A DNA stretch of 64,000 nucleotides from Pseudoalteromonas viridis. GTDB taxonomy: Bacteria > Pseudomonadota > Gammaproteobacteria > Enterobacterales > Alteromonadaceae. The stretch covers positions 2,728,001-2,792,000 of the forward strand of contig NZ_CP072425.1 in the NCBI RefSeq assembly GCF_017742995.1, written 5' to 3'. The position numbers and the translations under genes were made by a program. The notes below the pieces were generated by a model. That model saw only the letters and a list, made by a program, of their open reading frames with translations, made no database searches and was not told the origin of the DNA. Positions 54,041-63,356 of the stretch are shown here, one piece after another. How positions within the stretch are numbered: the first letter of the stretch is position 1; every line of letters begins with the position of its first letter.

Positions 54041-55579
54041 TTAGTGACAGAAGTTCTTAACCCAGGTCAGGTCATTCACGCGGTGCGGAACGTGAAACAG
54101 CTTAGTCGCTTGTGCCGTTTGCGGATCAATGGTGAAGATAGCGGCATCGGCATTAGGCTCACGGCCCGACACATACAATGTGCCTTCGGGTGAAATAGCC
54201 AGGCCAGATGCCCAGTTAATGCCATGTTTGCCGATCAATGTCAGCTCCAGGTTTGCATCGGCGCTATACAGGGCGGTGCCTGTGAGTACGTAAAGCGTAT
54301 TGCCGTCCGCCGAGTAAGCAAGGTCGCCGTTTTTGAAGTTTTCGTTTGTGGCCTTCATTTTACCTAGCACGCGTTTTTCGCCTGTGACTACATCGTAGTC
54401 GTAAGCATAAGTACGACTGGTGGCTTTCAATACGTCGCCCGACACATCATAGGCCAGACGAATGACTTTGTAGCCATCAGTCACCGACTCCAGCGTTTGC
54501 GTTTGTGTCGCCAGATCATAACTGTAAATGTGCGATGCGCGAGTCTTAGCGCTTTGCTGGTCAATAAAATACAGTTTGCCGTTGTGTGCAGCGATATTTG
54601 ATGCCGTGTTATTCAGGTTGATCACTTTGTCGGATTTACCTGAGCGAGGATCTATCTGGTGCACATAACCTTGCTCGGCATCACCATAATAATTGATGGC
54701 ATATAACCCGCCTTTGCAGACAGCGTTGTCATTAGGAAGCTGACCAGTAAACGTTCCGCCACGTAGTTCCATTGAGCCTGTGAAGCTGTTTGCTACGATA
54801 GGCATAGTTGCCGTACCGTGAGGCGCTGTGATATCCGCTTTGGGTGCTAAGATCACGCCTTCAGTTTGCAGGCCTGCCAGGTTTAGCGCTGTTGCATCCG
54901 GGAAATTAAAAATGGTGCGTTGTCTGTGTGCACTTAATGTTGCGTAGCTTTTGTTATTCAGCGGCGCAAAATTATCGCCATGACCTGAGATATTGAATAC
55001 GATGGTGGCATTGTCAGGAATACCCGAGACATCGAATGTGTGGCTGGACTGCACGTCCTGACCAGACAAGTTAAATACCTGCAGCTCGCTGGTGTTGTCG
55101 CCTGTCAGATAAAGGCCACCCCATTGTTTAAGGGTTTCGCCAGTTTGTGACAGTGCAGCCAGGCTCGTTGAAAGTGCCAGCATATCAGACTGAGCATCTG
55201 CAAAATCTACAGGCAGGGCAGGGGCGTTGGCAATGACCTGAGCACCGGCTTCCAGACCTAAACGCACGGCTTCACTGATTTGAGTGGTCTGACCACCGGC
55301 AATGATATTACCGACATACTGTCTGCCATTGATGTACTGAATGTCTCCGCCGGCAACCAGGTAATGGGCGTTCAGTGCACTGTGATGGCCATATCCAATA
55401 GAATAACCATTGAGGCTGACGTCATCGCCTGCGAATACGGCGCCCAGTGCATTTCCTGATGTTGAATAAAAGTCATCAAAAACCAGTGCAGCATAGCCTT
55501 TATCCAGGTCGTGCTCAGATGATGCACTCACCGAAAATGCACAAGCAACCAGTGCGCTTGCGAACAGCTTTTTCTTCAT
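54041..55579 (-). CDS. Secreted choice-of-anchor A protein with a C-terminal beta-propeller-like domain
   Basis: A 512-residue secreted protein. Signal peptide about 1-20 (SALVACAFSVSA). Residues about 28-285 form a choice-of-anchor A domain: AALVFDDFYSTSGNALGAVFAGDDVSLNGYSIGYG and the later NFPDATALNLAGLQTEGVILAPKADI (quoted in part), which in this family precedes a surface anchor. From about 295 onward there are 40-50-residue beta repeats (GGLYAINYYGD, KLYFIDQQSAK, TLYVLTGTALYS, TLYVSGREP) like a six-bladed propeller instead of an anchor. GGAG sets the ATG at 55579. Likely an extracellular structural or binding protein. Confidence 0.75.
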   Translation of the reverse strand: MKKKLFASALVACAFSVSASSEHDLDKGYAALVFDDFYSTSGNALGAVFAGDDVSLNGYSIGYGHHSALNAHYLVAGGDIQYINGRQYVGNIIAGGQTTQISEAVRLGLEAGAQVIANAPALPVDFADAQSDMLALSTSLAALSQTGETLKQWGGLYLTGDNTSELQVFNLSGQDVQSSHTFDVSGIPDNATIVFNISGHGDNFAPLNNKSYATLSAHRQRTIFNFPDATALNLAGLQTEGVILAPKADITAPHGTATMPIVANSFTGSMELRGGTFTGQLPNDNAVCKGGLYAINYYGDAEQGYVHQIDPRSGKSDKVINLNNTASNIAAHNGKLYFIDQQSAKTRASHIYSYDLATQTQTLESVTDGYKVIRLAYDVSGDVLKATSRTYAYDYDVVTGEKRVLGKMKATNENFKNGDLAYSADGNTLYVLTGTALYSADANLELTLIGKHGINWASGLAISPEGTLYVSGREPNADAAIFTIDPQTAQATKLFHVPHRVNDLTWVKNFCH

Positions 55580-55941
55580 TAAGTTCTCCACGAGTTAGGC
55601 CTGCACAGGTGTTTAAGTGCAGCTGCCTTGTCAAAAATTCGCCTATTCTAGTTCTTTTATACTAATTTGTCTGCACTTTTCTTTGAGCTTGTACCTTATT
55701 TGTGTTTTTTCTGGCTCTGAACTATCCAGAGGTGAATAAAAAGTGAGCGAGGTCAAAGAGCTGGAGCCGGGTACTTCAAAACTGGGATATTGATAAATTT
55801 GCCCGGCTAGTTTGTGCAACGGACTGATGCACATTTGTGTATAAAATGTCTGTATTGTTTAATCCTGTGGATCCAATACAATGCCTCAATAGGGCATAAA
55901 GTGCGCCCTAAGGACAATAACAATAATAACAGGACCTCATC
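55580..55941. other. Divergent promoter region
   Basis: About 360 bases between two divergent genes. AT-rich, with several -10-like hexamers on both strands but no promoter pair I would call. A short run of CAATAA repeats lies just before 55930. No gene is supported. Confidence 0.4.
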
Positions 55942-56988
55942 ATGGAGATCAGAAAACTCAACTCGCTGCGAGGCCTGGCAGCCCTCATCGTCTTTTTAAC
56001 GCATTTCAGTGATATCACACAATGGCTGGACGGCGCGCTTGGAGGCGGGGCAGGAGCATACGGTGTGATGTTGTTCTTTTTGCTCAGCGGCTTTTTGATG
56101 TCTTACCTTTATCTGGATAAGGACTTTGCTGCACACAGCGTAAAGCGCTACCTGGTGGCGCGCTTTGCTCGTGTTGTGCCGCTTTATGTGCTGGTGGTCT
56201 TCGCGTCGTTTGCGCTGACAAAGGTGGGCAGCGAATTGCTCTACCATATTCCCGATCATCAGGCTTTGCTGGGGCACCTTTTGTTCCTTTACGGCGACAG
56301 CGTGCTCTGGTCTGTTCCACCCGAAGTTCAGTTTTATTGTTTGTTTATGCTGCTGTGGGCGCTCGCCGCGGATCGGCGTGGCTATATTTACCTGCTGATT
56401 GTCGGGTGCCTGTTGCTGCTATTTTTTACAAACTTTCCTCGTATCTATGGCGACATTTACGGTGTGCCGTATAACCAGTTCACTGTGCTGCGCAGTCTGC
56501 CTTATTTCTTTATTGGGGTGATATTCGGGTTACATTACAAAACCCTGATCATTCCCGCGTATCTGAAAAAACATCGGTTTGTGTTTGTATTGTGTTTAAT
56601 ACCCCTGATGTATCCTGAACTGTCGCCCATTACGTCAGAGGCTAAAAACCGCATGTGGCTCAGCTACGAGGTGCTGCTGGTTATGAGTAGTGTGTTCTTT
56701 TGTGTGGTTTTTCTGGTTCCCGACAACAATATCCTGCTGGCCAACAAGGTTGGGGACTTCTTTGGCAAGATCTCTTATTCCTTGTACTTGTTACATGTGC
56801 CAGTGATAGTACAAGTGAACCAACTGGCGCTGCAGGTAGAGTTCAAACTCATATTGTCTCTGATAATCAGTGTTGTACTGGCTTACGTGTCTTTTCGCTG
56901 CTTTGAAAGGCCCGTAGCGCGCATAATCAAAAGGTTTGCTGGCAGGTCGGCGTCCAGCTCAGTCCCCACTAGCCAGTGTGTCCAGTAA
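55942..56988 (+). CDS. Acyltransferase family 3 membrane protein
   Basis: A 348-residue membrane protein with about ten hydrophobic segments and the acyltransferase-3 signature: N-terminal RKLNSLRGLAALIVFLTHF (R10 and H21, the catalytic-type histidine), then FFLLSGFLMSY and the VARFARVVPLYVL motif with conserved arginine. Relatives (OafA, WecH, NodX types) transfer acetyl or other acyl groups to envelope or exported glycans. No polysaccharide cluster is adjacent, so the substrate is open. Confidence 0.85.
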   Translation: MEIRKLNSLRGLAALIVFLTHFSDITQWLDGALGGGAGAYGVMLFFLLSGFLMSYLYLDKDFAAHSVKRYLVARFARVVPLYVLVVFASFALTKVGSELLYHIPDHQALLGHLLFLYGDSVLWSVPPEVQFYCLFMLLWALAADRRGYIYLLIVGCLLLLFFTNFPRIYGDIYGVPYNQFTVLRSLPYFFIGVIFGLHYKTLIIPAYLKKHRFVFVLCLIPLMYPELSPITSEAKNRMWLSYEVLLVMSSVFFCVVFLVPDNNILLANKVGDFFGKISYSLYLLHVPVIVQVNQLALQVEFKLILSLIISVVLAYVSFRCFERPVARIIKRFAGRSASSSVPTSQCVQ

Positions 56989-57180
56989 ACTGTGTGCAAA
57001 CGAGACAGTGTGTCTGTCTCACTTTACAGACGGTTAATCGAATTCGTCCCTATTTTTTGTGAACTCTCCGGCCAAATTCGGGTCAGGTCTATAGTTGGCT
57101 AGTGACAATCAGGGTAAAGGCTGGCTAAGAGCCAAATTTTAGGTAATACACCGCGTTATTCAGGGAGTAACTTCTCAATT

Positions 57181-58608
57181 ATGGGTTCTGACAATTCACC
57201 GGCATTGAGCCTGGGCGAGCCGCTCCAGGTATGTGATAAGCAAAGAAAGCGGGCGGTGCGCAAGCGCTGGATCTTAACTGGCTCCACCAGCGCGGTTTTA
57301 AAGCAGCTGACCCTACCTATGCTGTGGGCGATTTTGGCTTTATTCAGCGCAGACTTGATTGAACTCTATTTTGCCTCGCGTCTGGGGGTTGAAGAGCTGA
57401 CCGCGATGAGCTTTTCCTTGCCTGTTCAGGCGACCTTGTTCGCTTTTGCCATTGGCCTGGGTATTGTCGTGGCAACCCGATTGACGCAGGCAAAAGAGGT
57501 AGAGCAGCTGGCTGCGGTTAGCCTGATTTTTACAGTACTGGTCGGTGCCACGCTTGCGGCTGTCATCTGGCTGGGTTTACAGCCTATGTTGACTCTGCTG
57601 GGGTTTGCGGAGTTTGCTGCGCGAGAGCAAGTTTGGCCGACGCTTGAGCGTTATATGCAGTATCGCCTCGGTGCCGTCGTGTTCTTCTTTGTTGTGATGG
57701 TGGTGTTTGGGGTGCTGCGGGCGTTTGGCAATATGCGCGGCGCTGCGCAGTTGTTGGTTACTTTTGCCGGATTGCAAATTGTCATGAGCGCCGGTTTGTT
57801 CACGCCCTGGGCGCAAACTGAGTTACCACTGAGTGGTCTGGAGCGCCTTGGGGTTGCACACTTTATTGCGGCGGTGAGTGCCAGCTTATATGCGCTCTAT
57901 TTATTGCGTATCAAAGAAAATATTTCGCTCAAAGTGCGCTTACTATCACAACGCAGTCGGCAGGCATTTCGCCGCTTGTTCAGGCTGTTTGTGCCAGTTG
58001 TGGCTATGCAGCTGCTCACGCCACTGGCCCAGTCGTTATTGATGATGATTGTGGCCTCGCAAGGCAGTGATGCCGTTGCTGCCTTTGGCGTGGTGATGCG
58101 AATAGAGCCGCTTGCCTTGTTACTGCCCATGGTGCTGACTACGTCATTGCCTATCTTTGTTGGTCAAAACTGGGCGGCGAATAAATCACTGCGGGTGCGC
58201 AGGGGGATCAAACAGGCACTGGCCGCTTGTCTGGTCTGGCAATCTGTGATTGCGCTGGTGCTCTTTTGGGGCGCCGACATGCTGGGAGTAGGATTCTGTA
58301 AACAGTCCTTTGTCAGCCAATCCATTGAGCTGGCCATGTGCATTTTACCTGTGTCCTATGCGGCATTGGCAGGCGTTATGCTGTATGTGAGTTGCTGTAA
58401 CGCGATTGGCCGCAGCACTCTGGCACTGAATGTGACCTTGGTGCGCTTGTTTGTGCTCTCTTTGCCCGGTGCCTATCTCGGTGCTCAGCTTAATGGCTTC
58501 CAGGGGATTGTCTGGGCACTGGCACTGGCTAATTTTGTGGTGGGGGCTTGGCTTGTTTACGGTGCTATGCAAGGGCGCGTGGTTCGCCAGGAGCTAGCAT
58601 CGAACTAA
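57181..58608 (+). CDS. MATE-family efflux transporter
   Basis: A 475-residue inner-membrane protein with about twelve hydrophobic helices in two repeated halves. MATE features include LTLPMLWAILALFSADLIELYF in helix 1, GVEELTAMSFSLPVQ after it and, in the second half, AAFGVVMRIEPLALLLPMVL with the typical P-rich helix. Such transporters exchange Na+ or H+ for cationic drugs or metabolites. The first 37 residues are a hydrophilic extension. A terminator follows. Confidence 0.87.
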   Translation: MGSDNSPALSLGEPLQVCDKQRKRAVRKRWILTGSTSAVLKQLTLPMLWAILALFSADLIELYFASRLGVEELTAMSFSLPVQATLFAFAIGLGIVVATRLTQAKEVEQLAAVSLIFTVLVGATLAAVIWLGLQPMLTLLGFAEFAAREQVWPTLERYMQYRLGAVVFFFVVMVVFGVLRAFGNMRGAAQLLVTFAGLQIVMSAGLFTPWAQTELPLSGLERLGVAHFIAAVSASLYALYLLRIKENISLKVRLLSQRSRQAFRRLFRLFVPVVAMQLLTPLAQSLLMMIVASQGSDAVAAFGVVMRIEPLALLLPMVLTTSLPIFVGQNWAANKSLRVRRGIKQALAACLVWQSVIALVLFWGADMLGVGFCKQSFVSQSIELAMCILPVSYAALAGVMLYVSCCNAIGRSTLALNVTLVRLFVLSLPGAYLGAQLNGFQGIVWALALANFVVGAWLVYGAMQGRVVRQELASN

Positions 58609-58621
58609 AACCGTCGTAGCA

Positions 58622-58643
58622 GGCCCGCCGGAGCGGGCCTTTT
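58622..58643 (+). terminator. Intrinsic terminator after the MATE gene
   Basis: GGCCCGC, loop CGGA, GCGGGCC and TTTTG, 13 bases after the stop codon. Reads poorly on the other strand, so it serves the plus-strand gene. Confidence 0.82.
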
Positions 58644-58652
58644 GTTACTTAA

Positions 58653-59597
58653 CTATTTGAGGTCGATACTCAAGGCGCAGTGATCTGCCAGCATCTTGTC
58701 TGGGTTCATATCTGCAAAATAGTGGAACTGAGCACTGCCCGACTGATAGTGGTCTTGCATGGTTTTGGCAACAAGAATATGGTCGATAGGCGCCGGGTAG
58801 TAGGGGTGGCAACCAGTTAGCATCTGGTTGGCGTTAAATACTGGCGCCTTGTCTACATTGTTAGGCTGTGCATTTGCCGCTCCCTGCGGAAAATACAGAT
58901 CCCGGCTGAGGCGGTTGTATGGGGCCGTCAGGCGGTGATTAAAGTCGCCCAAAACAATAAAGTCGGTCTTCGCTTTGGCTTTTTCCTCTACCCAGTTATC
59001 TAAAATAGGCGCCTGTTTGGACAGCAGTTTACAGGCTTCCTTGTCTGAGCGCTGGTAGTCATCAACAAAACAGCCGCTTTTGAGGTGCACATTTAACAGG
59101 TGCAGTGCTTCACCCCGGTGGGTCAGCTGGATCTCAAGCCCGTTTCTGAGGCCCGGCTTTACAGCTGAAAAAGCGCTGTGCTGCACTATTTTATCAATGG
59201 TCAGCGGCTTTTTGACCACAAAGGCGATTTTTTGCTGTGTCGACTTATTACCACTTTTACGACAGGTATATGTTTTGCTGTCGGCTCTGTCTGACATCAC
59301 AACATGCCAGTCTTGCTCACTGAATACCTGTTGCACCGCCGCGGCAGAGGCCACTTCCTGGAGTGCAATCACATCGGCATTAAGCGACTGTGCATACTGT
59401 TTAAGGGCCTGAATGTCTTTTGCACTTCGAGGCTTACAGCCGGTGTTGTCTGATGCAGAAAGGTGTTCAATATTCCAGGTTGCAACGCGTAGCGTTTGCT
59501 TCGACGTTGTCTGTTCCTGGTGAGAATGCGACAGTGCGGGTGCAGCACAAAGCAGCGCACACAACGCCGCAACAGGTTTTAGCATAGAGGGAGTCAT
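58653..59597 (-). CDS. Secreted endonuclease/exonuclease/phosphatase-family protein
   Basis: About 314 residues with a signal peptide (about 1-23, ending PALS). EEP motifs in order: RVATWNIEHL (N), DVIALQEVAS (metal-binding E), LLNVHLKSGC (H), VLGDFNHRLT (D and N), PIDHILV and the final LADHCALSID (D-H). Cysteines at several loop positions (TGCKPR, YTCRKSG, SGCFVDD, EACK) suggest disulfides, fitting an exported protein. It may be an extracellular DNase or phosphodiesterase; unlike the gene at 37048 it lacks sphingomyelinase-type hairpins. The start is set at the codon opening the signal peptide. Confidence 0.83.
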   Translation of the reverse strand: MTPSMLKPVAALCALLCAAPALSHSHQEQTTSKQTLRVATWNIEHLSASDNTGCKPRSAKDIQALKQYAQSLNADVIALQEVASAAAVQQVFSEQDWHVVMSDRADSKTYTCRKSGNKSTQQKIAFVVKKPLTIDKIVQHSAFSAVKPGLRNGLEIQLTHRGEALHLLNVHLKSGCFVDDYQRSDKEACKLLSKQAPILDNWVEEKAKAKTDFIVLGDFNHRLTAPYNRLSRDLYFPQGAANAQPNNVDKAPVFNANQMLTGCHPYYPAPIDHILVAKTMQDHYQSGSAQFHYFADMNPDKMLADHCALSIDLK

Positions 59598-59814
59598 AAA
59601 GCGTCTAAATTCATAAAATTGCAATAGTGATATAGTGTATCAAGATTATTGCCATTTGATGATAGTGCCGGGCGCTTTTATGTTGAATGTACTCAAAATG
59701 ACGTTAACTTAGCTGTTAATGGTTTTAGCCTGAGCACAAACAGCGCTTTATTGAAAAGTAAACTGGTTAGTGCAAAAATACCCAAAGGACAGTGAGATAA
59801 TGTGAACCCGCACA

Positions 59815-60423
59815 ATGACCGTTAAAGTTACCCGCAGCATGCTGAAACGCCAGGCTATTATTGATGGTGCCCTGAGCGCCTTTCAGCAATATGGTGTCAG
59901 TGACACCAGCATGGACAAAATTGCCGAAACAGCTCAGGTTTCAAAGCGCACCGTTTACAATCACTTTGAGAGCAAAGAGCAGTTAGTCACGCATATCATT
60001 AAAGAGATCTGGCAGCAGAACATTCTCACGTGTGATATCGAATATGATGCTGACATTGCGCTGGACACACAGCTGACAGCGTTACTTAAAAATGAGCTGG
60101 ACTTTCTGAGTAACCAAAATTTGCAGGAGCTGATCCGGGTTGCAATCGGGTATTGTTTGTTTAACCCCGATATTTTTACGGCTGAAATGAGCGAGTTTTT
60201 CGAGCAGGAAACGGCGTTAATTCGCTGGATAAAGCAGGCCATGTTGCAAGGCCGACTGCGTCAGGCCGATCCTCAGGTGGCGCATGCGCAGCTGATCAGC
60301 CTACTAAAGGGGCAAGCGTTCTGGCCGCAGATTTTGCATCAACAGCCTGTGCTGAGCAGTGACCAAATAGACACGCTCGCCGCTGAAACCGTGGCCTTCT
60401 TTTTGGCCTATTATCGAGTTTAA
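59815..60423 (+). CDS. TetR/AcrR-family transcriptional regulator
   Basis: A 202-residue repressor-type protein. N-terminal TetR helix-turn-helix: RQAIIDGALSAFQQYGVSDT followed by MDKIAETAQVSKRTVYNHFESKEQL (residues about 12-55, quoted in parts). The C-terminal ligand domain (about 65-200) matches the AefR-like subgroup. It may control the neighbouring MATE transporter or the EEP gene, both common TetR targets, but no operator was identified. Confidence 0.88.
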   Translation: MTVKVTRSMLKRQAIIDGALSAFQQYGVSDTSMDKIAETAQVSKRTVYNHFESKEQLVTHIIKEIWQQNILTCDIEYDADIALDTQLTALLKNELDFLSNQNLQELIRVAIGYCLFNPDIFTAEMSEFFEQETALIRWIKQAMLQGRLRQADPQVAHAQLISLLKGQAFWPQILHQQPVLSSDQIDTLAAETVAFFLAYYRV

Positions 60424-60591
60424 TTACGCAAACGCCTGTATTGGCGGTTTACACAGAACCAAAAACAAAAGGGATGTAAGCCGCTTAGCTCACCTCGGTT
60501 ACGCCTTCCAGTCAAAACACTGTGGGTATTATCCGGCAGTGCGCCCAGTTGTACTACACTTTAGCTCATCTGCCATTAAGGAAAAGACATA

Positions 60592-61065
60592 ATGACATTA
60601 CGCGCGCTCACTCTCATAATCACTCACGGCCTGGTTGGCTTTGCCGGCTTTGCGGGCGGTGTTTATATGCTGCCTATTTTAACTGCACCCCCAGCGCCGA
60701 ATGAGGGGGCTGTTATGGCGGCCTCTCTGGAGGCCGACTTCTCAGCACAATTTCGCAAATCTCTGCAAGACAGCGATGCATTGCACTGGGGTGAGGGTAT
60801 GGTGTCTATCAGCAAAGATCACATCACCTTGCTCGGCGAGCTTGCCCCGGGGCCCGACTATCGTTTGTATCTGTCACCTCAGTTTGTTGAAACAGAAGCC
60901 GAATTTAACCGCCTTAAAGCCAGCATGGTTGAGGTTGGTGACATTAAAACCTTTAGTAACTTTGTGGTTGATGTACCTGAGCAAATCAATCCGGCGGATT
61001 ACAATACGGTGATTGTCTGGTGCGAAGCCTTTGGCGAGTTTATTACGGCGGCACAGTATCAGTAG
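60592..61065 (+). CDS. DM13-domain protein
   Basis: A 157-residue protein with an N-terminal signal or anchor helix (about 6-29, LTLIITHGLVGFAGFAGGVYM). Residues about 60-157 are a DM13 domain: HWGEGMVSISKDHITLLGELAPGPDYRLYLSP (in part), VGDIKTFSNFVVDVP and VIVWCEAFGEFITAAQY with the conserved cysteine. DM13 domains have been proposed to act in redox or electron-transfer reactions in the periplasm. It is a stand-alone gene closed by a hairpin. Confidence 0.85.
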   Translation: MTLRALTLIITHGLVGFAGFAGGVYMLPILTAPPAPNEGAVMAASLEADFSAQFRKSLQDSDALHWGEGMVSISKDHITLLGELAPGPDYRLYLSPQFVETEAEFNRLKASMVEVGDIKTFSNFVVDVPEQINPADYNTVIVWCEAFGEFITAAQYQ

Positions 61066-61088
61066 GCTGCATTTGTTGAATAAAAGCC

Positions 61089-61124
61089 GGGAAAAGTTTA
61101 CACGTTTCATCGTAAACTTTTCCC
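61089..61124. terminator. Bidirectional terminator between DM13 and Pmp3-type genes
   Basis: A perfect 13-bp stem (GGGAAAAGTTTAC at 61089-61101, GTAAACTTTTCCC at 61112-61124) between two convergent stops. Confidence 0.78.
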
Positions 61125-61134
61125 AACTGAATGG

Positions 61135-61293
61135 TTATTTTTTCGCAATCACCCAGACTGCATGAAGCACGCCCGGGAAGTAGCCTAATAGTGTCAAAAG
61201 CAAGTTGAGCCAAAACGATGCGCCCAGCCCCACTTGCAGAAATACGCCCAGCGGCGGCAGCAGGATTGCAATAATCACTCTGAGAATATCCAT
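61135..61293 (-). CDS. Pmp3/YqaE-family small membrane protein
   Basis: A 52-residue protein with two membrane helices, easily missed because of its size. It begins MDILRVIIAILLPPLGVFLQ and ends GYFPGVLHAVWVIAKK, with the PPLGVFLQVGLG and LLGYFPGVLHA signatures of the Pmp3/UPF0057 family, which in yeast and bacteria stabilises membrane potential under salt or membrane stress. GGAGG lies four bases upstream of ATG on the minus strand, a strong ribosome site. Convergent with the DM13 gene. Confidence 0.93.
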   Translation of the reverse strand: MDILRVIIAILLPPLGVFLQVGLGASFWLNLLLTLLGYFPGVLHAVWVIAKK

Positions 61294-61425
61294 AATTCCT
61301 CCTAATATTGAACGAAACAGTGTGCGATTGACCCCCTGACTTAAGCAGGACTTATACCAGTTACAGGGTGGACTGAAAATTGCTCCTTACTTTGCAAGGA
61401 CTCAGTAACTTTAAAGCGAGCAGGT

Positions 61426-61875
61426 ATGTCGGGTGTAGATTTTGATCTGATCATCTATCATCTTTTTAAGATAGGCGTGGCGTTTATACTGACTTTGCCA
61501 ATGGCCGTAAATCGTGAAAAAAAGTCAGACAGTGCCGGGCTCAGAACTTTTCCACTCGTCACCATTGCGTGCTGCGCCTTTGTACTGGTTGGTATTGATG
61601 TTTTTGAGCAGGGCGATGCTCAGGCTCGAGTCGTCTATGGCGTGATCACCGGGATTGGCTTTATTGGTGGTGGGGCGATTTACAAATGCGACCGTCACAT
61701 AGAAGGGACGGCAACGGCCGCAGGGTTCTGGCTGACCGGGGCAATCGGGATCTCCGTAGCCTACAGCCGTTACGAAATTGCCATTGTGCTGAGTCTGACC
61801 AGCTATTGTGTCTTTAAGTTACTCGAGCATTACAAAGTAAAACCGCAGCCTGTTCAGGGGAGTGATCATGTTTGA
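61426..61875 (+). CDS. MgtC/SapB-family membrane protein
   Basis: A 149-residue membrane protein with about four helices. It carries the MgtC pattern: FILTLPMAVNREKKSDSAGLRTFPLVTIACCAF (in part, with the RExxxKxAGLRT-type motif), VITGIGFIGGGAI and GTATAAGFWLTGAIGISVAYSRY, including the conserved GLRT and GxGF(I/L)GGG. Short relatives lacking the ACT-like tail are often of unknown role; MgtC itself supports growth at low Mg2+ and in macrophages. The next gene overlaps it by 8 bases. Confidence 0.88.
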   Translation: MSGVDFDLIIYHLFKIGVAFILTLPMAVNREKKSDSAGLRTFPLVTIACCAFVLVGIDVFEQGDAQARVVYGVITGIGFIGGGAIYKCDRHIEGTATAAGFWLTGAIGISVAYSRYEIAIVLSLTSYCVFKLLEHYKVKPQPVQGSDHV

Positions 61876-63211
61876 GTCCATTCAGCTTAGAGGCTTATAC
61901 CTTAGGGTGATCAATAGCATCGGATTTTACCCGGCGCTTTTGGTTGTCATCTCTATGATTTTGTCGACTGCTTTTGTCTCCGTGGAATATTTGGGCATGA
62001 TCCAGACTTTAAAAGCGCGTATGGCCTTTTTCCTGGTAGATACTGAAGAAAATGCCAGAGCAATACTGACGGTGCTAATCGGGAGTGTCATTTCTCTCAC
62101 TGTATTTAGTTTTTCTATGGTGATGGTGGTGCTCAATACCGCCGGCTCCAATCTATCGCCACGCCTTATTCCAGGGCTGGTTACCAGAAAGCCGCACCAG
62201 CTGGTACTGGGCTTTTACCTTGGCACGATCATCTTTTCGACGATAATGTTGATCAATCTGGATAAGCAAGGCTCTATCTCTGATGTGGCCAAGATCCCTT
62301 CTCTGGGGATCTTGTTTGCGCTGTTGATGGGTTTAGTCTCACTGATTTTATTCGTGTATTTTATTCACTCCATTTCACGTGAGGTACAGGTCGACAACGT
62401 ACTCGACCGTTTGTTTCGCAAAACCAAGCAGGGTATTACCGAGGTGATTGCACAGCAGGCAAAGAGCAAAGGGCACGATTTGCCGGATGTAAGTCACTGG
62501 TATCCTTTAACCAGTTTGTCCGATGGCTATTACAAGGGCATGGATAAATCCAGGTTGCTTAAGGTGGCAAAAAAGCACAACCTGACTTTGTACATCACCA
62601 TTGCCCAATCTGATTTTGTCTTTAAAGGGCAAACCATTTTGCTGTGTAATGAAGACATCGGCGCACAGGATGAACTGCATCAGGAGATCAATGCCTGCAT
62701 CATTTTCTATGTCGAAGAATACGTGAGCGATCACTACAGCTATGGACTCAAACAGATCTCAGAAATTGCCGTGAAGGCGCTCAGCCCGGGGATCAACGAC
62801 CCGGGCACCGCTGCAAAAGCCATCGATATATTATGCGTGTTGCTGATCCGTGCATTACCCCTGGCAGGCTACACCTGCATAGACGAAGAAGACAGTGAAG
62901 CGCCTGCCATGTTCTGTTGTGAACCTTCCTTTGAACGTATCGTGTTCGATAACCTGGTGCAGATAAAATCATACGCTAAAAGTGATGTGTTTGTGGTGTG
63001 CAAGCTGATCCGCTCGGTGCACAGGGTACTGATATCTGTTGATGATCCCCAGAAGCAGGAGGTACTGTTTTTGTACATGCAGTCTATTGTGTGCGACGCC
63101 AGTGCAGCGCTGGACAACCGATTTGATAAAGCAAAAATTATCAGCGCCCTGAAGGAGGTGCAGAGCACAGACCCTGAATATGCTGAGCAGTTGCTCAAGG
63201 GGTTGGCTTGA
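61868..63211 (+). CDS. DUF2254-family membrane protein
   Basis: A 447-residue membrane protein. Four hydrophobic segments (about 17-37, 62-85, 108-128, 138-158) lie in the first third, with the family's TVFSFSMVMVVLNTAGSNLSPRL motif (in part) between the second and third; the remaining 280 residues are soluble, with PGINDPGTAAKAID near residue 305. ATG at 61868 is chosen because GGGGAG sits six bases upstream. It overlaps mgtC, so the pair forms a translationally coupled unit. Function unknown. Confidence 0.85.
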   Translation: MFESIQLRGLYLRVINSIGFYPALLVVISMILSTAFVSVEYLGMIQTLKARMAFFLVDTEENARAILTVLIGSVISLTVFSFSMVMVVLNTAGSNLSPRLIPGLVTRKPHQLVLGFYLGTIIFSTIMLINLDKQGSISDVAKIPSLGILFALLMGLVSLILFVYFIHSISREVQVDNVLDRLFRKTKQGITEVIAQQAKSKGHDLPDVSHWYPLTSLSDGYYKGMDKSRLLKVAKKHNLTLYITIAQSDFVFKGQTILLCNEDIGAQDELHQEINACIIFYVEEYVSDHYSYGLKQISEIAVKALSPGINDPGTAAKAIDILCVLLIRALPLAGYTCIDEEDSEAPAMFCCEPSFERIVFDNLVQIKSYAKSDVFVVCKLIRSVHRVLISVDDPQKQEVLFLYMQSIVCDASAALDNRFDKAKIISALKEVQSTDPEYAEQLLKGLA

Positions 63212-63356
63212 CCTGGGGTGCTGACAATGCACATAGGTTAAAGCGGACATTAATAAAACTATCATCCACTGTTCCCACTTCGGTAATAGAGCCCCTCTAT
63301 GGTTGTTTTCCTTAACAATAAAAACGTTTTCTTTTGACGTAAACTTAGGAATAACA

